A stretch of DNA of 64,000 nucleotides, taken from contig NC_064543.1 of NCBI RefSeq assembly GCF_023856365.1, positions 4,451,952-4,515,951 of the forward strand, read 5' to 3'. The notes beneath the pieces were generated by a model. That model made no database searches and was not told the origin of the DNA. It saw nothing but the letters and a program-made list of their open reading frames with translations. A program made the position numbers and the translations under genes. Of this stretch, positions 12,163-24,000 are shown piece after piece (the stretch's first letter is position 1; the number at the start of each line of letters is the position of its first letter). Origin of the DNA: Brienomyrus brachyistius (taxonomy: Eukaryota; Chordata; Actinopteri; Osteoglossiformes; Mormyridae).

Positions 12163-12685
12163 CTCCGGTCTCCCCGAATCACTCTCAGACGCATCAAAGA
12201 CCTGCTGTGAGACCACAACCCTCACGGTGCCCCGCCTGTGGCACAAGGACCAAACATCACCGCAGGGAAGCCGCCTCGCCCTCATCCTCCGGTGACTCCA
12301 TACATACCTAACTGGCCCTGCTCCAGAGCCGCGCGTCCAGGGATGCTGAAGCAGCAACTTCCAGAATCGGTCCGGATGGATGTGGACCCACTCTGAATGG
12401 GCTTTATATTTCTCTTTTTCAACATACACAATGATGAAATTATCATGTTGGATTCTACCATGCAGAAATTTCATAAAATGAAGGTTTCGGTGAAGCCAAA
12501 GAGTTACCAGAGCTGAGCGGAGGGAGAAGGCAGAGAGCATCTACTGTCTGTCTCTATTCTGGAACATTCCCAAGGAGTATATGTACAAATATGAGGAGAG
12601 AGTAAGGACAGATTACTTTACTGTGATTCTGACTACTATAGCTGCGGCTGGAAGTCATTCTTTGAATTCTTTGAATAATCCAAAC

Positions 12686-12814
12686 CAGTGTTTCTCAGTC
12701 TGGTCCTTGGGGGCCCACAGTTGGTCCACATTTTTGCTCCCTGCCTCCCTATCTGGGAGGGAGCAAAAACGTGGACTGTCTATGGGTCCCCAAGCACCGG
12801 ACTGAGAAACACTG
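12686..12814. mobile_element. 129-bp hAT-type MITE with 8-bp target duplication
   Basis: The ends CAGTGTTTCTCAGTCTGGTC and GACTGAGAAACACTG are inverted repeats starting CAGTG, as in many hAT elements. The interior is also palindromic (GTCCACATTTTTGCTCCC against GGGAGCAAAAACGTGGAC). Direct repeats ATCCAAAC flank it at 12678-12685 and 12815-12822, exactly the 8-bp target duplication expected of hAT. It lies about 520 bp after the ELL stop, perhaps in the 3' UTR. Confidence 0.9.
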
Positions 12815-15800
12815 ATCCAAACCTTTAAACCAGTGTTGGCCAATCGTGTTCTGTAATTATCACTTGACTGACCAATCAGAGTCTGTGTTGGGACAGAAAC
12901 AAAGATTCATTGCAGGTAAAGAAGGAGCTGCTGAGTGGAAAGTGGCCTGATCAATGAAATAATATTTGGTACCCAAATAATGACGTTGGTGTTTGAGATG
13001 CAAGGAAAGGCTCTCCTAGGGTGTGATTTCCTGAGGAGGAGGGTGCTTACGACCTTCCCCCACACATCCAGTGGACTGGGTACTATCCTTTGTGCGGGAC
13101 GATGGCCTGGATCAGAGGAAATATAGCTTTAATTATAGCTTAGCCATTGCTTGACATTAAGCAGAATGAATGATACTACGAAAGCATCTGCCATTCTTTG
13201 TTGCTGCTGGATGTCCTGTGTTTAAATGCTGTCTTTTGTATCTTATGCACCATAGTTGGGCTCCTTCAGGTCCTTGATCATGTTCCAATGCGTACCTGTA
13301 CGATCCTTGGCTGTCGCTGAGAATTAAAGAACAAATGCTATACAGGTGTGTAGAATCCGGTACCCTGGTCCATTGGGTTCACCTGGTGCTGTTAGTCCAA
13401 AGCTAACAGGAGTTCACATGTATTGTAAATGGAGCCCTGAAGCTTTTAGCGGGTTATGCCCTCGCAGTGTGTATGTCCCATGTTACAGTTGGAATATAAG
13501 GCCAATGTGAAGTTAAAAATGTCCCTTATCGTTCAGAAAGTTTCACATTATTAGGCTGCTCTGCTAGCCAGCATCAAGTATTGTTGCTAATAATTCATTT
13601 TTTTCTACTTTCAGTCTCTGCTCATTTGAAGAATTTCAAACTACTGATTAATTCACTGCAGTTTTTGTATGTTTGTCTGTTTTAACTCACGTTTTCCTGT
13701 GTAGCTCTGAGGTCAAATCATCTGATTTTATGTCCCTCCGTCTTTGTATCGTTCTGTTCTCATCTCTGTCTCTCCATCTTCATCCCTCTGTCTTCCTTGT
13801 CCCCCTTCACCTCCATCCTCCGGTCGCTTTCTCATGTGCCTCTGCTTGCTACTATCTGCATTTTGTTTTCTTGTGGAGGAACGTGGTATCTCCACAGCGA
13901 CTGTAACAATATACTCCATACTAATGTTAGAAGTGTTTTAGGTTGTGGGTTCCATACTTGGAATACATTTCCAAATATTCCGTGTAAGTGAAGGTGTGAC
14001 GCCCCCCCAGTGGCTGACTTGTGCCTAGCGCTTTGTCGGACTGGCACAGAAGACATGTAGCTCTTCACACTAATTGGACTCAAGCTCTCTCGATGGAGAG
14101 ACAATAATGAAAACTGTAATGAAATTGCCAAAGTGGAATAGTAAGTATTCTCATAGTGTTGAGTGCTGAGTCTTTCACTGCATGTGCTACTTTATAAAAT
14201 GGTTGATATGCCTTTAAGAGCTGGCGCCACGTAAACACACATTATTATTGTCCTTCAGTGCCATCTGCTGGACTGCTCTGTAACAGCCTTAAGCTTTACT
14301 GTGCTTTTCTTAAATGCAACTTCCTACTCAATCAGCATAAGTATTTGTTTAATATATTTCTTTTATTTTTCTTTTAATTTATTTTTACAGAGAAGGTCTA
14401 AATGTGTAGCCTTTATATACGTGCAACACACCGTATGGTCTTTGTTACGTAGCCTAATGATTTTTACATGGTATGTATTGTTTGATATTTAATAAGTTAT
14501 TGTTGTTGTCATTATATATTTTCGTTTCAAGGAATCCCTGACTTCAAATGCATTTTATCCTCGCTAATTCCATACTCTGTGTTTGTGGTTGCCACGGGAT
14601 ACCTTCCATCCCATAATCAGCAAGTCTGCCAGATACTTTCCACTTCTCTGGAATGTTGTGGAAAGTTGTGAACTGTCCCCCCTGTAATTGCTTTTTTTTT
14701 TACACTGATCCTGTGGCTTTCATCTCATGCAAGGAAGATGGAGGGATTAAGGTAAATGTGGTATATTACTGTGTTTTTCTGGGACAGCCTGAAAACAGCC
14801 TGTTTATGGTACTGCAGGGACGTGTAAGTTTTGTTGCATTTTTTGTATGTTTTTCTGTGAATTCCCTATAATTTAGGAGTATATTTCTATTTGCGACAGT
14901 TCAGTTTTTTGTGTGTGTGTGTTACTTTAGTCATTAATTTGATTGCCCTGAATTCATGCGATAGATTTTCTCAAATTGAAATCATCAGAATGAACTAATG
15001 AAGTTAGGGACTGACTTACATCAGTCAGCACACAGCTGCACCGAGGACTAGAATCAATCAAACTCTGATCCTTGTCATCTGAACTGAGATCCGGCCTTCG
15101 ATCTGTAAAAGCTCGGTAGTTCTGCTGATGGAAATGAGAATATCTGTTTTCCAGTAAACAGCTGAAATGTTTAATGCTTGTGTAACACTGGATGGGAAAG
15201 TACGGTTAGACTCATGTGAGGTGATATGGTATTTTAAAGCCACAAATTTGTAATCGAGGTTTGCAGGGCTTGTCTCCCGGGACAATAACCTGACATTTAC
15301 AGGGTCCTCAATGCTGCTGCTAAAAATGCATGCTACAGTTTATGTGAGACAGGTGTTAGGGTCCAGTCGGTGCCTTCTCTGAGAGACTGGGGTTACACTG
15401 GGTTATAGCCAAACAGAAGCATTGAATATACAGAACACATGCCTAATGAAATGTGTTTTCCCTCAATTGCATTTTACAAATGCACAATTCCTTGTATGAC
15501 TTTGTGGCTTTCAGAGTCCTTGTGATATTGCTGTATCACCAGGTGTATTTGTAATGTGTTTCTACTTTTCTGATGCAAAAGTAACTGTTAATGAGCTGAA
15601 AAGCGATATGATTTTCTGGGACGATTCCCCTTTGCATCGCTTTGCTGTATTTAGTTCATTTGCTTTGTTGTCTTTTCATATATGGGGAGGGGGGAGAATG
15701 CTTTTTGTTGAATTGTAAGAAAATATTTGTTTGGATTCCTTTTGTTCATTTGTTGTGAAATGCTCTCAGTTTCTCACCACAGACATCCAATGATGCATTT

Positions 15801-15989
15801 AATTGCCTGGAGTGAAATCATTCTATATTTTTGCATCTAGATCCCATTAAAAAGACTTGTACACTTCTTGCCTTTGACAAAACATAAGATATATTTAATG
15901 TTTCTGAAAATAAAGGTCTTTTTTTCTGTGCATTGCCTCCTACTAGCTACTTTAAATCATCAGGATGTGCAGATGTGCATTATATGCAA

Positions 15990-16970
15990 TTAAGTGCACT
16001 CACTGTCTACATTACTAGGTTTACCTTGCTAGTACCCAGTTGGACCTCCTTTTGCCTTCAGAACTGCATTAATTCTTCCTGCCCTGGATTCAACAAGGTG
16101 GTTGAATCATTCCGCAAAGACTTTGGTCCGTGTTGACATGACAGCATCACACAGTTGCTTCAAATTTGTCAGCTGCACTTGATGTGAATCTGCTCTTCCT
16201 GCAAACCCCATAGGTGCTTTATTGGGCTGAGATCTCGTGACTGTGGAGGCCATATGAGCACAGTGAACTAATTGTCATGTTCAAGAAGCCAGTATGAGCT
16301 TTGTGACATGGTTGAGTTATCCTGCGGGAATTTAGAAACTGGGTACACTGATCATAAAGGGAGGGACATGGTCAGCTCAATGCTCAGGTAGGCTGTGGCA
16401 TTTAAACGATGCTCAGTTGGTACTAAAGGGCCCAACGTGTGGCAAGAAAATGTCCCCTACACCATCACAGCACCACCGCCAGCTTAAATTGTTAATACAA
16501 TGCAGGATGCACCCATGTTTTCATGTTGTTTAAAGCAAACTCTGACCCTACAGTCTGAAGGTGGCAGCAGACATCGAGGCTCATCTGTCCAGGCGATGTT
16601 TTTCCAATCTGTCATTGTCCAGTTTCTCTGAGCCGGTGCCCACTGTAGCCTCAGTTTCCTGCTCTTAGATGACAGGAGTGGCACCCGGTGTGATCTTCTG
16701 CTGCTGTAGCTCACTTGCTTCAAAGTCTGACATGTTACACATTCAGAGATGTTCTTCAGCATACCTTGGTTGTAACAAGTGCTTATTTGACTTACTGCTG
16801 CCTTTCTTTATCATCGTGAACCAGTCTGGCCATTCTTCTCCGATCTCTACCGTCAACATGGCATTTTCACCCAGAGAGACTTCCTTTTTTTTAGCTCTGC
16901 AAACCCTAATGATGGTTGTGCATGAACACAAATTCAATGAAGCAACGCCAAAGAAATTATTTTGAGATGA
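15990..16970 (-). pseudogene. Decayed Tc1/mariner transposase
   Basis: In minus orientation the sequence follows a Tc1-family transposase from the helix-turn-helix end (TTIIRVCR, EEWPDWF, LLQPRYAEEHL near 16937-16743) through SYSSRRSHRVPLLSSKSRKL, NWTMTDWKNIAWTDEPR (first catalytic Asp region) and, near 16240-16300, a WPPQSRDLSPIKHLW-like segment before the third acidic residue. It has at least one frameshift near 16750 and stops in the C-terminal half, so it is inactive. Terminal inverted repeats were not identified. It lies in intergenic DNA before wdr93. Confidence 0.85.
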
Positions 16971-17165
16971 AACTCTTGGCTACTTCGCTTAGAGCAAACC
17001 TATGTCAATGCCTTGTTTACAAATTAATAAGGGATACTGGCTAACAACTGAGTTTATCTTGCCTGATGGCCGAACTCACGTTCTGAATGGTGAAAACGTC
17101 TGTCAATCATGTTTGAGTCGAAAGCGCACAGTATTCGAAAGAGAAGGAGCGGTACTGCTTCACAC

Positions 17166-17167
<2 letters not shown>

Positions 17168-17203
<36 letters not shown>
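17168..17203. repeat. (TG)n microsatellite
   Basis: An uninterrupted TG run of about 18 units. Confidence 0.95.
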
Positions 17204-17206
<3 letters not shown>

Positions 17207-17350
17207 CATATATAAGAATTGTTTCTTAAATGTGTCTTTGATAGTTATTAAGTGCGCTTTGCTGGCACTGGTGGGAATACGTATGCTGGCTTTGCTAAGC
17301 ATGGTGAAATCTGAAAACGCTGAAAAAATAGTTCATGTTCAGCAACTTGC

Positions 17351-17356
<6 letters not shown>

Positions 17357-17398
<42 letters not shown>
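17357..17398. repeat. (TA)n(CA)n microsatellite
   Basis: An alternating TA run passing into a short CA run. Confidence 0.95.
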
Positions 17399-17729
17399 TT
17401 TTCAATATACATTTTCAATACAATTTTATGAACCTGCATAGGGTATCATGGAACGAATGAATGAAAAATATATTTCCTCAGCACTGCTGTCTAGCTACCT
17501 ATGTAGATTGTATTGTTTGACTTTGAAGGTTAGTCAACTACTCAAGCCAACTCTCAGTTGTTTACATATATCTATGCTATTAATAAATACAAGTATATTT
17601 ACGACATTTCAGCAATACAATACCCATATTAACAACGCATCGGAACGCTTTTTACGACAATAGTTGCACTTAGGATCCTTCCGTGCGGGACATGCGGACC
17701 GCTTTCTGGAAGGGAAACTTCCTGCACCC

Positions 17730-17753
17730 GTTGCCTTGGCGACATGTCAACAA
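17730..17753. promoter_or_regulatory. RFX X-box and adjacent forkhead site upstream of wdr93
   Basis: GTTGCCTTGGCGAC at 17730-17743 fits the RFX X-box consensus GTTRCCNNGGYRAC with both half-sites intact. GTCAACAA at 17746-17753 fits a forkhead (FOXJ1-like) core. They are 2 bp apart and about 310 bp before the wdr93 ATG. RFX and FOXJ1 jointly drive motile-cilium genes, which suits WDR93. The sites are seen; their function is inferred. Confidence 0.7.
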
Positions 17754-18062
17754 TGAAACCGAGAAAGCTTGGAGGAGCAAAGTAATACTGCCATACCTTA
17801 TTCTTTAGTGCGTTAGTCTTGTTTAAGCTCTTCGGTGCTGCTTTAATCGTTTGAGGTTGCAGTCTTTGTTTCACTATTATATGACGGTTCACGTTATATA
17901 ATGACATTTCTAATTTAGGGAGGTTTTAATAATAGTAAACAGTAATAAAATGTTAAGCACGGAATCAGGTGGCTTGTTAATCACAGACAGATTTTTTCTG
18001 CTGTCAATAAAATTTATTGAAGCTCTTTTTCGTATACGCCTTTGTATACGTTTTTGTGTAGG

Positions 18063-21000
18063 ATGCCGGTGTACACTAGGAAGGACCCTAAAGGAATCCC
18101 AGAGCCTTGGGACTCCGAGGACAGCGCGGATGAGGAGCGCGTTCCCGACCTGCTGCATGACTCCTTGCCACAGCCCTTCCGCATGATAGGCAAGGTGCTG
18201 GAGGGCGTCCTCGACGCGGCATGGGGCGTCATCTCAGAGAAAGAGGCCGCCAGAGTGGCCGAGCAGACCAGGAGAAAAATCCCACAGGTGGAGTTTTCAG
18301 ATGAAATTAAGGTGGGAATCTCACTCATCTCCGTGATTTAAAACATCTTCTCGATCTCTTTTTGGTACAAAAATACAAAATCCATGTCATGCCATGTTCC
18401 ATTGGACCTGAAATTTTTCGGTTAGTTTAAATGAATTAAAGTGACAAGTTGCAAAGAAACAACGTTTTGTTCACATGTAGCTTCCAGTGAAAGCGAACTG
18501 TCTGGCATGCACGGATGATGGGAAGTACGTATTTGTGGGATTTTCCTGTGGGATTTCTGCGATCACTGCCGTCGGTCATGTGCGCACTGCCACGTGGGAG
18601 CAGGGCAGGGTTGAAATCATCTCCATTCATTGCACCTGTCTTGGAGAGATGGCTTATCTCATAGCTACCGTGGATGACATGGGTAAATGATCTTACCAGA
18701 TTTTTAACACATATCATTAAAACGAAATATAGAACGTTCGTTCTCCTTGTAACTGAAAACTAATTAAGTAGGAGACCAAATTATGTGGAGATGCTGAGAA
18801 GATGATGCTGTCTTACGGTGATTCTGTCATATCTCTCTAGGTGTATCCCGAGTTTTCGCTTATTATGCTGATTATATTTACCTAATGAAGTTAATCAACG
18901 AGACAGTAAGTCTAGATGTTAATTGAACATTTCAGTAAAGTGTCAATATTTATGAGAATAGATATTACATACTAGATGTATACCTGTTTTCTAATTAAAT
19001 GCAGAAAGAAATAAATCAGAGAAACAACTGTACAAAGATTGAACTGTCTGAAGGTGGGAATTACGCGGCCGTTATGATGGAATGTAAGTAATTTTTCTCT
19101 ATCATACACCGGTGTATGTATGTGTTGTCAAACGTTTTTAAACACCCTGAGATTTTACACATTTGTCTGTTATTCACTTAACATTTACTAAAAATACACT
19201 CAATATTCTTTTCTAACAAATAAATTTACAGTATGTTCACCATTTGAGTACGTTCATTAGCAAGAAAACGGCATATCATTGATTCATCAAAGTGACCCAA
19301 CAGTTATAACAGCAGAGAAAATTCGAGGCGTTCTTTTTTACAAGGGACATTAAATACTGCTCTGTTTCATGGGATGAAACAGTTAACTAGTGCATTTAAA
19401 GTTAAAGGGCAGCCTAGAATCTGACTATGCCATCACCACACAACCAGTTAACACAACCTATTATATAATCTTTCCATGTTATAAAGGAAACTTTATTTGA
19501 CTTGCATTTTAATTTATAAGTTCTTCACTGAACTTTCCAGTGCTTAACAAGAATAAAAAAGATCTGCAGTTTATGAAGTAAATGGAAAAGTGGCAAAAAC
19601 CTGTGGGGTGCAAAAACGTTTAACTGGTAGTGTAGCTTCATTTTTCCCATCACACTTAATGGGCCGGGTGTCCTCAATTTGCTCCAAAACGTGATTCGGG
19701 AGAATCAGTGGTTTTAAGAAGTATGTGGCTTGTGCATGTGTGGGTGTGTGTAACATGATGCATGGCAGCGTCAGGCCTTGAACTTCCTGGAAGAGGGTCT
19801 GTGCTTGTTGCGATTGTGTGTTTATTCTGCAAACCTAGGAATGGATGGATTTAAGATGTAGCAAAAGGTCCTGCTTCTTTTTCCACAGGCTCCAATAAAA
19901 ATTCTGTAGTAGCAATAAAACACGTTCAACTGTTTTAATGAGACTCAATAACTGTCTAATTTTATCGGCCAGGCAATGGCGATTCTTGGATTGAAATGAA
20001 TCGGTTCCCTAAAGTGTCATGGCTGAAAGAGCTGGAAGGTTTGCATGCAGCGTCAGGCAACCAGGTGAAACGCCATCAGTTTTGCCTCAAGATGGAATTA
20101 AGCCTTCTGATGTATTAGTAAGCACGAGGTTCTACAACAGAGAACTCCAGTTAATTAAAAAATATATATCTTTCTTTCAATTTGCTGAAACTTTGAACAG
20201 ATGGTCACTTGTGCAGCACTGAATTTCATCCATATAATTTTTAGCTTTTTCCTATGCTGTAGGTGACAAATACGTCTGGAACAGAAGTTGCAAAATTTTC
20301 ACCAGTGGTAACGGTGCTAAAAATCAAGACACCTGACATGCTTTCAGGTATTCATTAAAAATAACGGCTTTGCAGAATAATGTTTGAGTCCTTTCAGAGG
20401 TTTCCGTAGCGATTGTAAATTTGTGATGTTGCAAAAGTCATTTACAGATATTAATCTAGTAATAAGGATTTTAAAAGTCCTGTTGGCTTTATATTTTAAT
20501 TTGGTTATATATTAGCTGTCACGTGTCATTCTGTTTTCCCTTGATTTTATTTTGCAGGCACATCTTTAAAATGCCCATTTGAGGTGTTACAGAAGACTGC
20601 ATGCAGCTCCGTGATTGGTTCCGGTCAGAATCACATGATCAGTTCTCAACAGTGGGCGGAGCAGAGGGCACTGTATAAATTAGTGCACAGCAAATATCTG
20701 GGCACAGGCACGTGTGAGATGGAGGCAAGAGCTCGGTGAGCTATTCATGTAAACAGAATGAGGCGCTGTTCTAGGAAATCAGCCATAATGCGTTCATAAT
20801 CTCTGATTGAACATTCCATACTCAAGATAGACATGAAATACTCTATTTAACTTGTATGAACTATGCAGTTGCGTTATTAAAATTTTAGGGTTTCACAAAA
20901 GCCTTACAGAATACAACGCTCCCTCAGTGCTTTGTGAAGTGAGCGTCAGTCATTAATTTGATTTGAATGTTACTTCAGCCTGGGTAGTCTCTACTTCCTC

Positions 21001-24000
21001 CTTCCTGGAGGATTGTCCACCGTCACAGACGGGACCAGAAGTCTGCAAGGTGCGTCAAAACAGTTCCGAACAGTTATACATTCATTTCTCCATACAGCCA
21101 TCTCCCACGGCCCCTCATCAGGCACATGGGCACGTGAATACGTTTAAACTGTGGCTTGTCTTGTACGGGAATAAAATCTCTGTAACAGAGCAGGCGGCCC
21201 GTAACGTTAATCTCTTTAGGTCCACCTAGTGCTGTCTACGTATGGTGGAGAGGCGATCATAATCTTTACCAGTACCTGCTGCACACAAGAGCTAAAGAGA
21301 AGACAGGTAGGCTGTACAGCTCATGCTATGCCGCCTTATTTGTGGTGCGCGGTGATACATTATTGATTGATGCCTTTTCAAAAATGCAGATTATGCTTTG
21401 TGCCAGCAGAGGGCAGTGTTACCGCTCAGATTACCTTATTTAAAACATAGAGCTGATCGCTTAACATGACATTGTGGAATTTACCGTGCTAAGAGTGCAT
21501 TATATGGATATACATTTTTTTTATGAATGGCACAATCGATAGTTAAAATAATAAATGTAGATTCTTTTAGGGTTTTTTTTAGGGTTTATATGTACCCTTC
21601 TTTGCTCCAGATGATGAAGCCAAACCCAGTGAGGTGTGGTCAAATGCTCAGGAGATCGTCTGCTCGGCTATCAGCAGATGCACTCGTCACATTGCACTCG
21701 GGCTAATGGGGGGGTTAGTCGCCATGTGGGACCGGCGTCTAGGTGAGCTCACTCTCTGGCGCCTTCAGACTGCCTGCTGACCGCTTATTTTTACAGCTCG
21801 CAATTTTTCTCGGACGTATTTTTATTATCAGGGTGAAAAATCAGGAACAAAATAAATACACTATATGGACATAAGTGTTGGGGCAACTGGCCTTTGCACC
21901 TAGAGGAACTTTTATGACGTTCTATTCTAAATCTATCGGCACCAATATGGAGTTGGTCCCCCCTTTGCAGCTATAACACTCTTCTGGGAAGGCGTTCCAC
22001 GAGATTGCATTGTGCCAACTGTAAAGGGGGTTTTTCAGGGGTGTGTGTGTGTATATATGTATGTGTGTGTAATACACACTCATATAATAATAACAATGAT
22101 AATAATTATCATTGTTATTATTATTATAGAAGAATTTCACCATGGGTTCCACACAAACCTTTTAGTGTTATGCGTTACTTTAAATAACAAAAGCAAGATG
22201 GGTTTTGACGCTGCTCCAATTTAAATAAATCTTTCAGAAACAGTCGACACCAGGTACACTTTCTATCAGTGATGGTTTTGACTCGTGGATCTGATCTTTC
22301 ACTCTGCAGGTCTTCCCTGGTCTGTCCTCTCTGTCCCTGCAGACAGCCCTTTCAGCAAGCTGCACTTCCTGGACTGTCTACCCTTTCCCCAAGATCCTTT
22401 TCTTCCCAAGATGCACTTTTTGGTGACCTGCAAGAATGGCGATTGTCGTGTGATCACTGCAGGCAGGGGGATGGATTCCCAGGTGACGCGGCTGTGTGGG
22501 AGGTAACCTGACTGACCTGCAAGGTGAAATTCATCTGTTTTCCAGGTGAAAGAGCGTGTTGGGAATTAATTTCCGTGTTACAGGCAGCTGTAAAAATGAG
22601 AATCAGTCTAAGGTAGTGTGTGATTGAAGGTGTTGGTGAGAGCCATGTGTCTGGCGTGTGCCTTCCGGGACAGGCCCCGCTTCTCCGCCAGCCAAAGTGC
22701 GATTCCCATTATCATTCAGACTCTTTTTTTCTTTCCTGGACAGACCTGGAGACGCAGAGGCTCCGCCCACAGAGGTTCTGTCAGTCCACTTTCTACAGAT
22801 GTTGGTGAGCTTGGACTACACTTTTGAGGAGAACTTGTGATCAGGCAGGGCTGCTGTGGGATGTGCACCCCCCAGAATTTAAATTCACTTCATTTATCCC
22901 CCTTTGCTTTTATATTGTTAAATTGTGTCCCCCCTCCGCCATCAAACTCTCCCCTACACCATTGCGGTTAACGGTGTACATTTTTGATCCCCCAGCCCGT
23001 GGGTCAGGAGATTTCTCCTGGCTCCAGGATTCAGGTCCATAGTTTTCATGTGAATAGGTGACTCAGAATGACAGCATGAGTGAATTTATATGTATGAGCG
23101 TGTAAGCGCCCCCTGATGGCCAAGACAGGCGATTCTACAGGAAAGACTCTGACATTACTGAACAAGGAGTTGCTGAGAATCACGTACATTTCTATGTATT
23201 TAAAAACGTTGTTGTCTAAGTATTCGGTGTCAAAGCATGTGTCTCCAGGTGTTGTGAAAGACAGAAGGAAGGACATTGGTGCTGATCAGCTCTGAGTAAT
23301 CAGGTTTTATTGAAAAGCACAAAACACAAGGTCAACAGCTCAAGACACTGAGCAGCAATCAGAATCCAGTACTCGTATTCGGTGAATCAGACGGAGGTCG
23401 GGTGATGTGGACTGGCAGTCAGGGGGCACAGTTAAGCTTGGAGTCTGTGAAACGAAGCAGAAATATGTACACAAGTAGGCAGGGGCATACACAGGGTGGT
23501 TTAAAGGCAGAAATAAGGGAACTAGAAAGGAGAAATGGGACACAACAGGGAAGGGGTGTGGTTCCAAATAAGATCCACCGGTGTAATTAAGGAGCTTGCT
23601 GAATGGGGCTACCCCAAGTGGGCGGACCTTGCCGGTGGGCCCTCCTAGAGGGGCGTGATTACTGTGACATAGGTGGGGCTTTCTTGGACTGGTCGCTGAC
23701 GGTAGTAGGGTGATCCTTGCACTTTGTGTCCCACCCAGGTTCTCCTCATGTACAGAAATGGAACCATCGTGCTGCTGGACACTTCGGATGACATAGTTGT
23801 GGCCAGCTTGGTTCTGCCGCCTAACCACTGCCTCGCAACTCCATGGAGCCCAGTATATACACTGGATCCAGTGAACCAGAACTTGTTTGTTCGAGGTACA
23901 GTGTCGAAATGGCTCATTTCGTTTTGTCTGAATGCTGTTTGGTTTATCTCGGAGGGCCCTTTCCCAGCAGACATGTGAGTGAGCATACAGAGGCGAGAAT

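Larger units (their letters stand above)
12163..17729. other. ELL 3' UTR/intergenic region without recognised gene
   Basis: No reading frame here has family features apart from a Tc1 relic. The stretch contains a 129-bp hAT MITE, a Tc1 transposase pseudogene, and (TG)n and (TA)n tracts. Otherwise it is AT-rich unique sequence. Open frames near 13.7-14.1 kb are short, overlap on both strands and look like chance. Confidence 0.5.
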
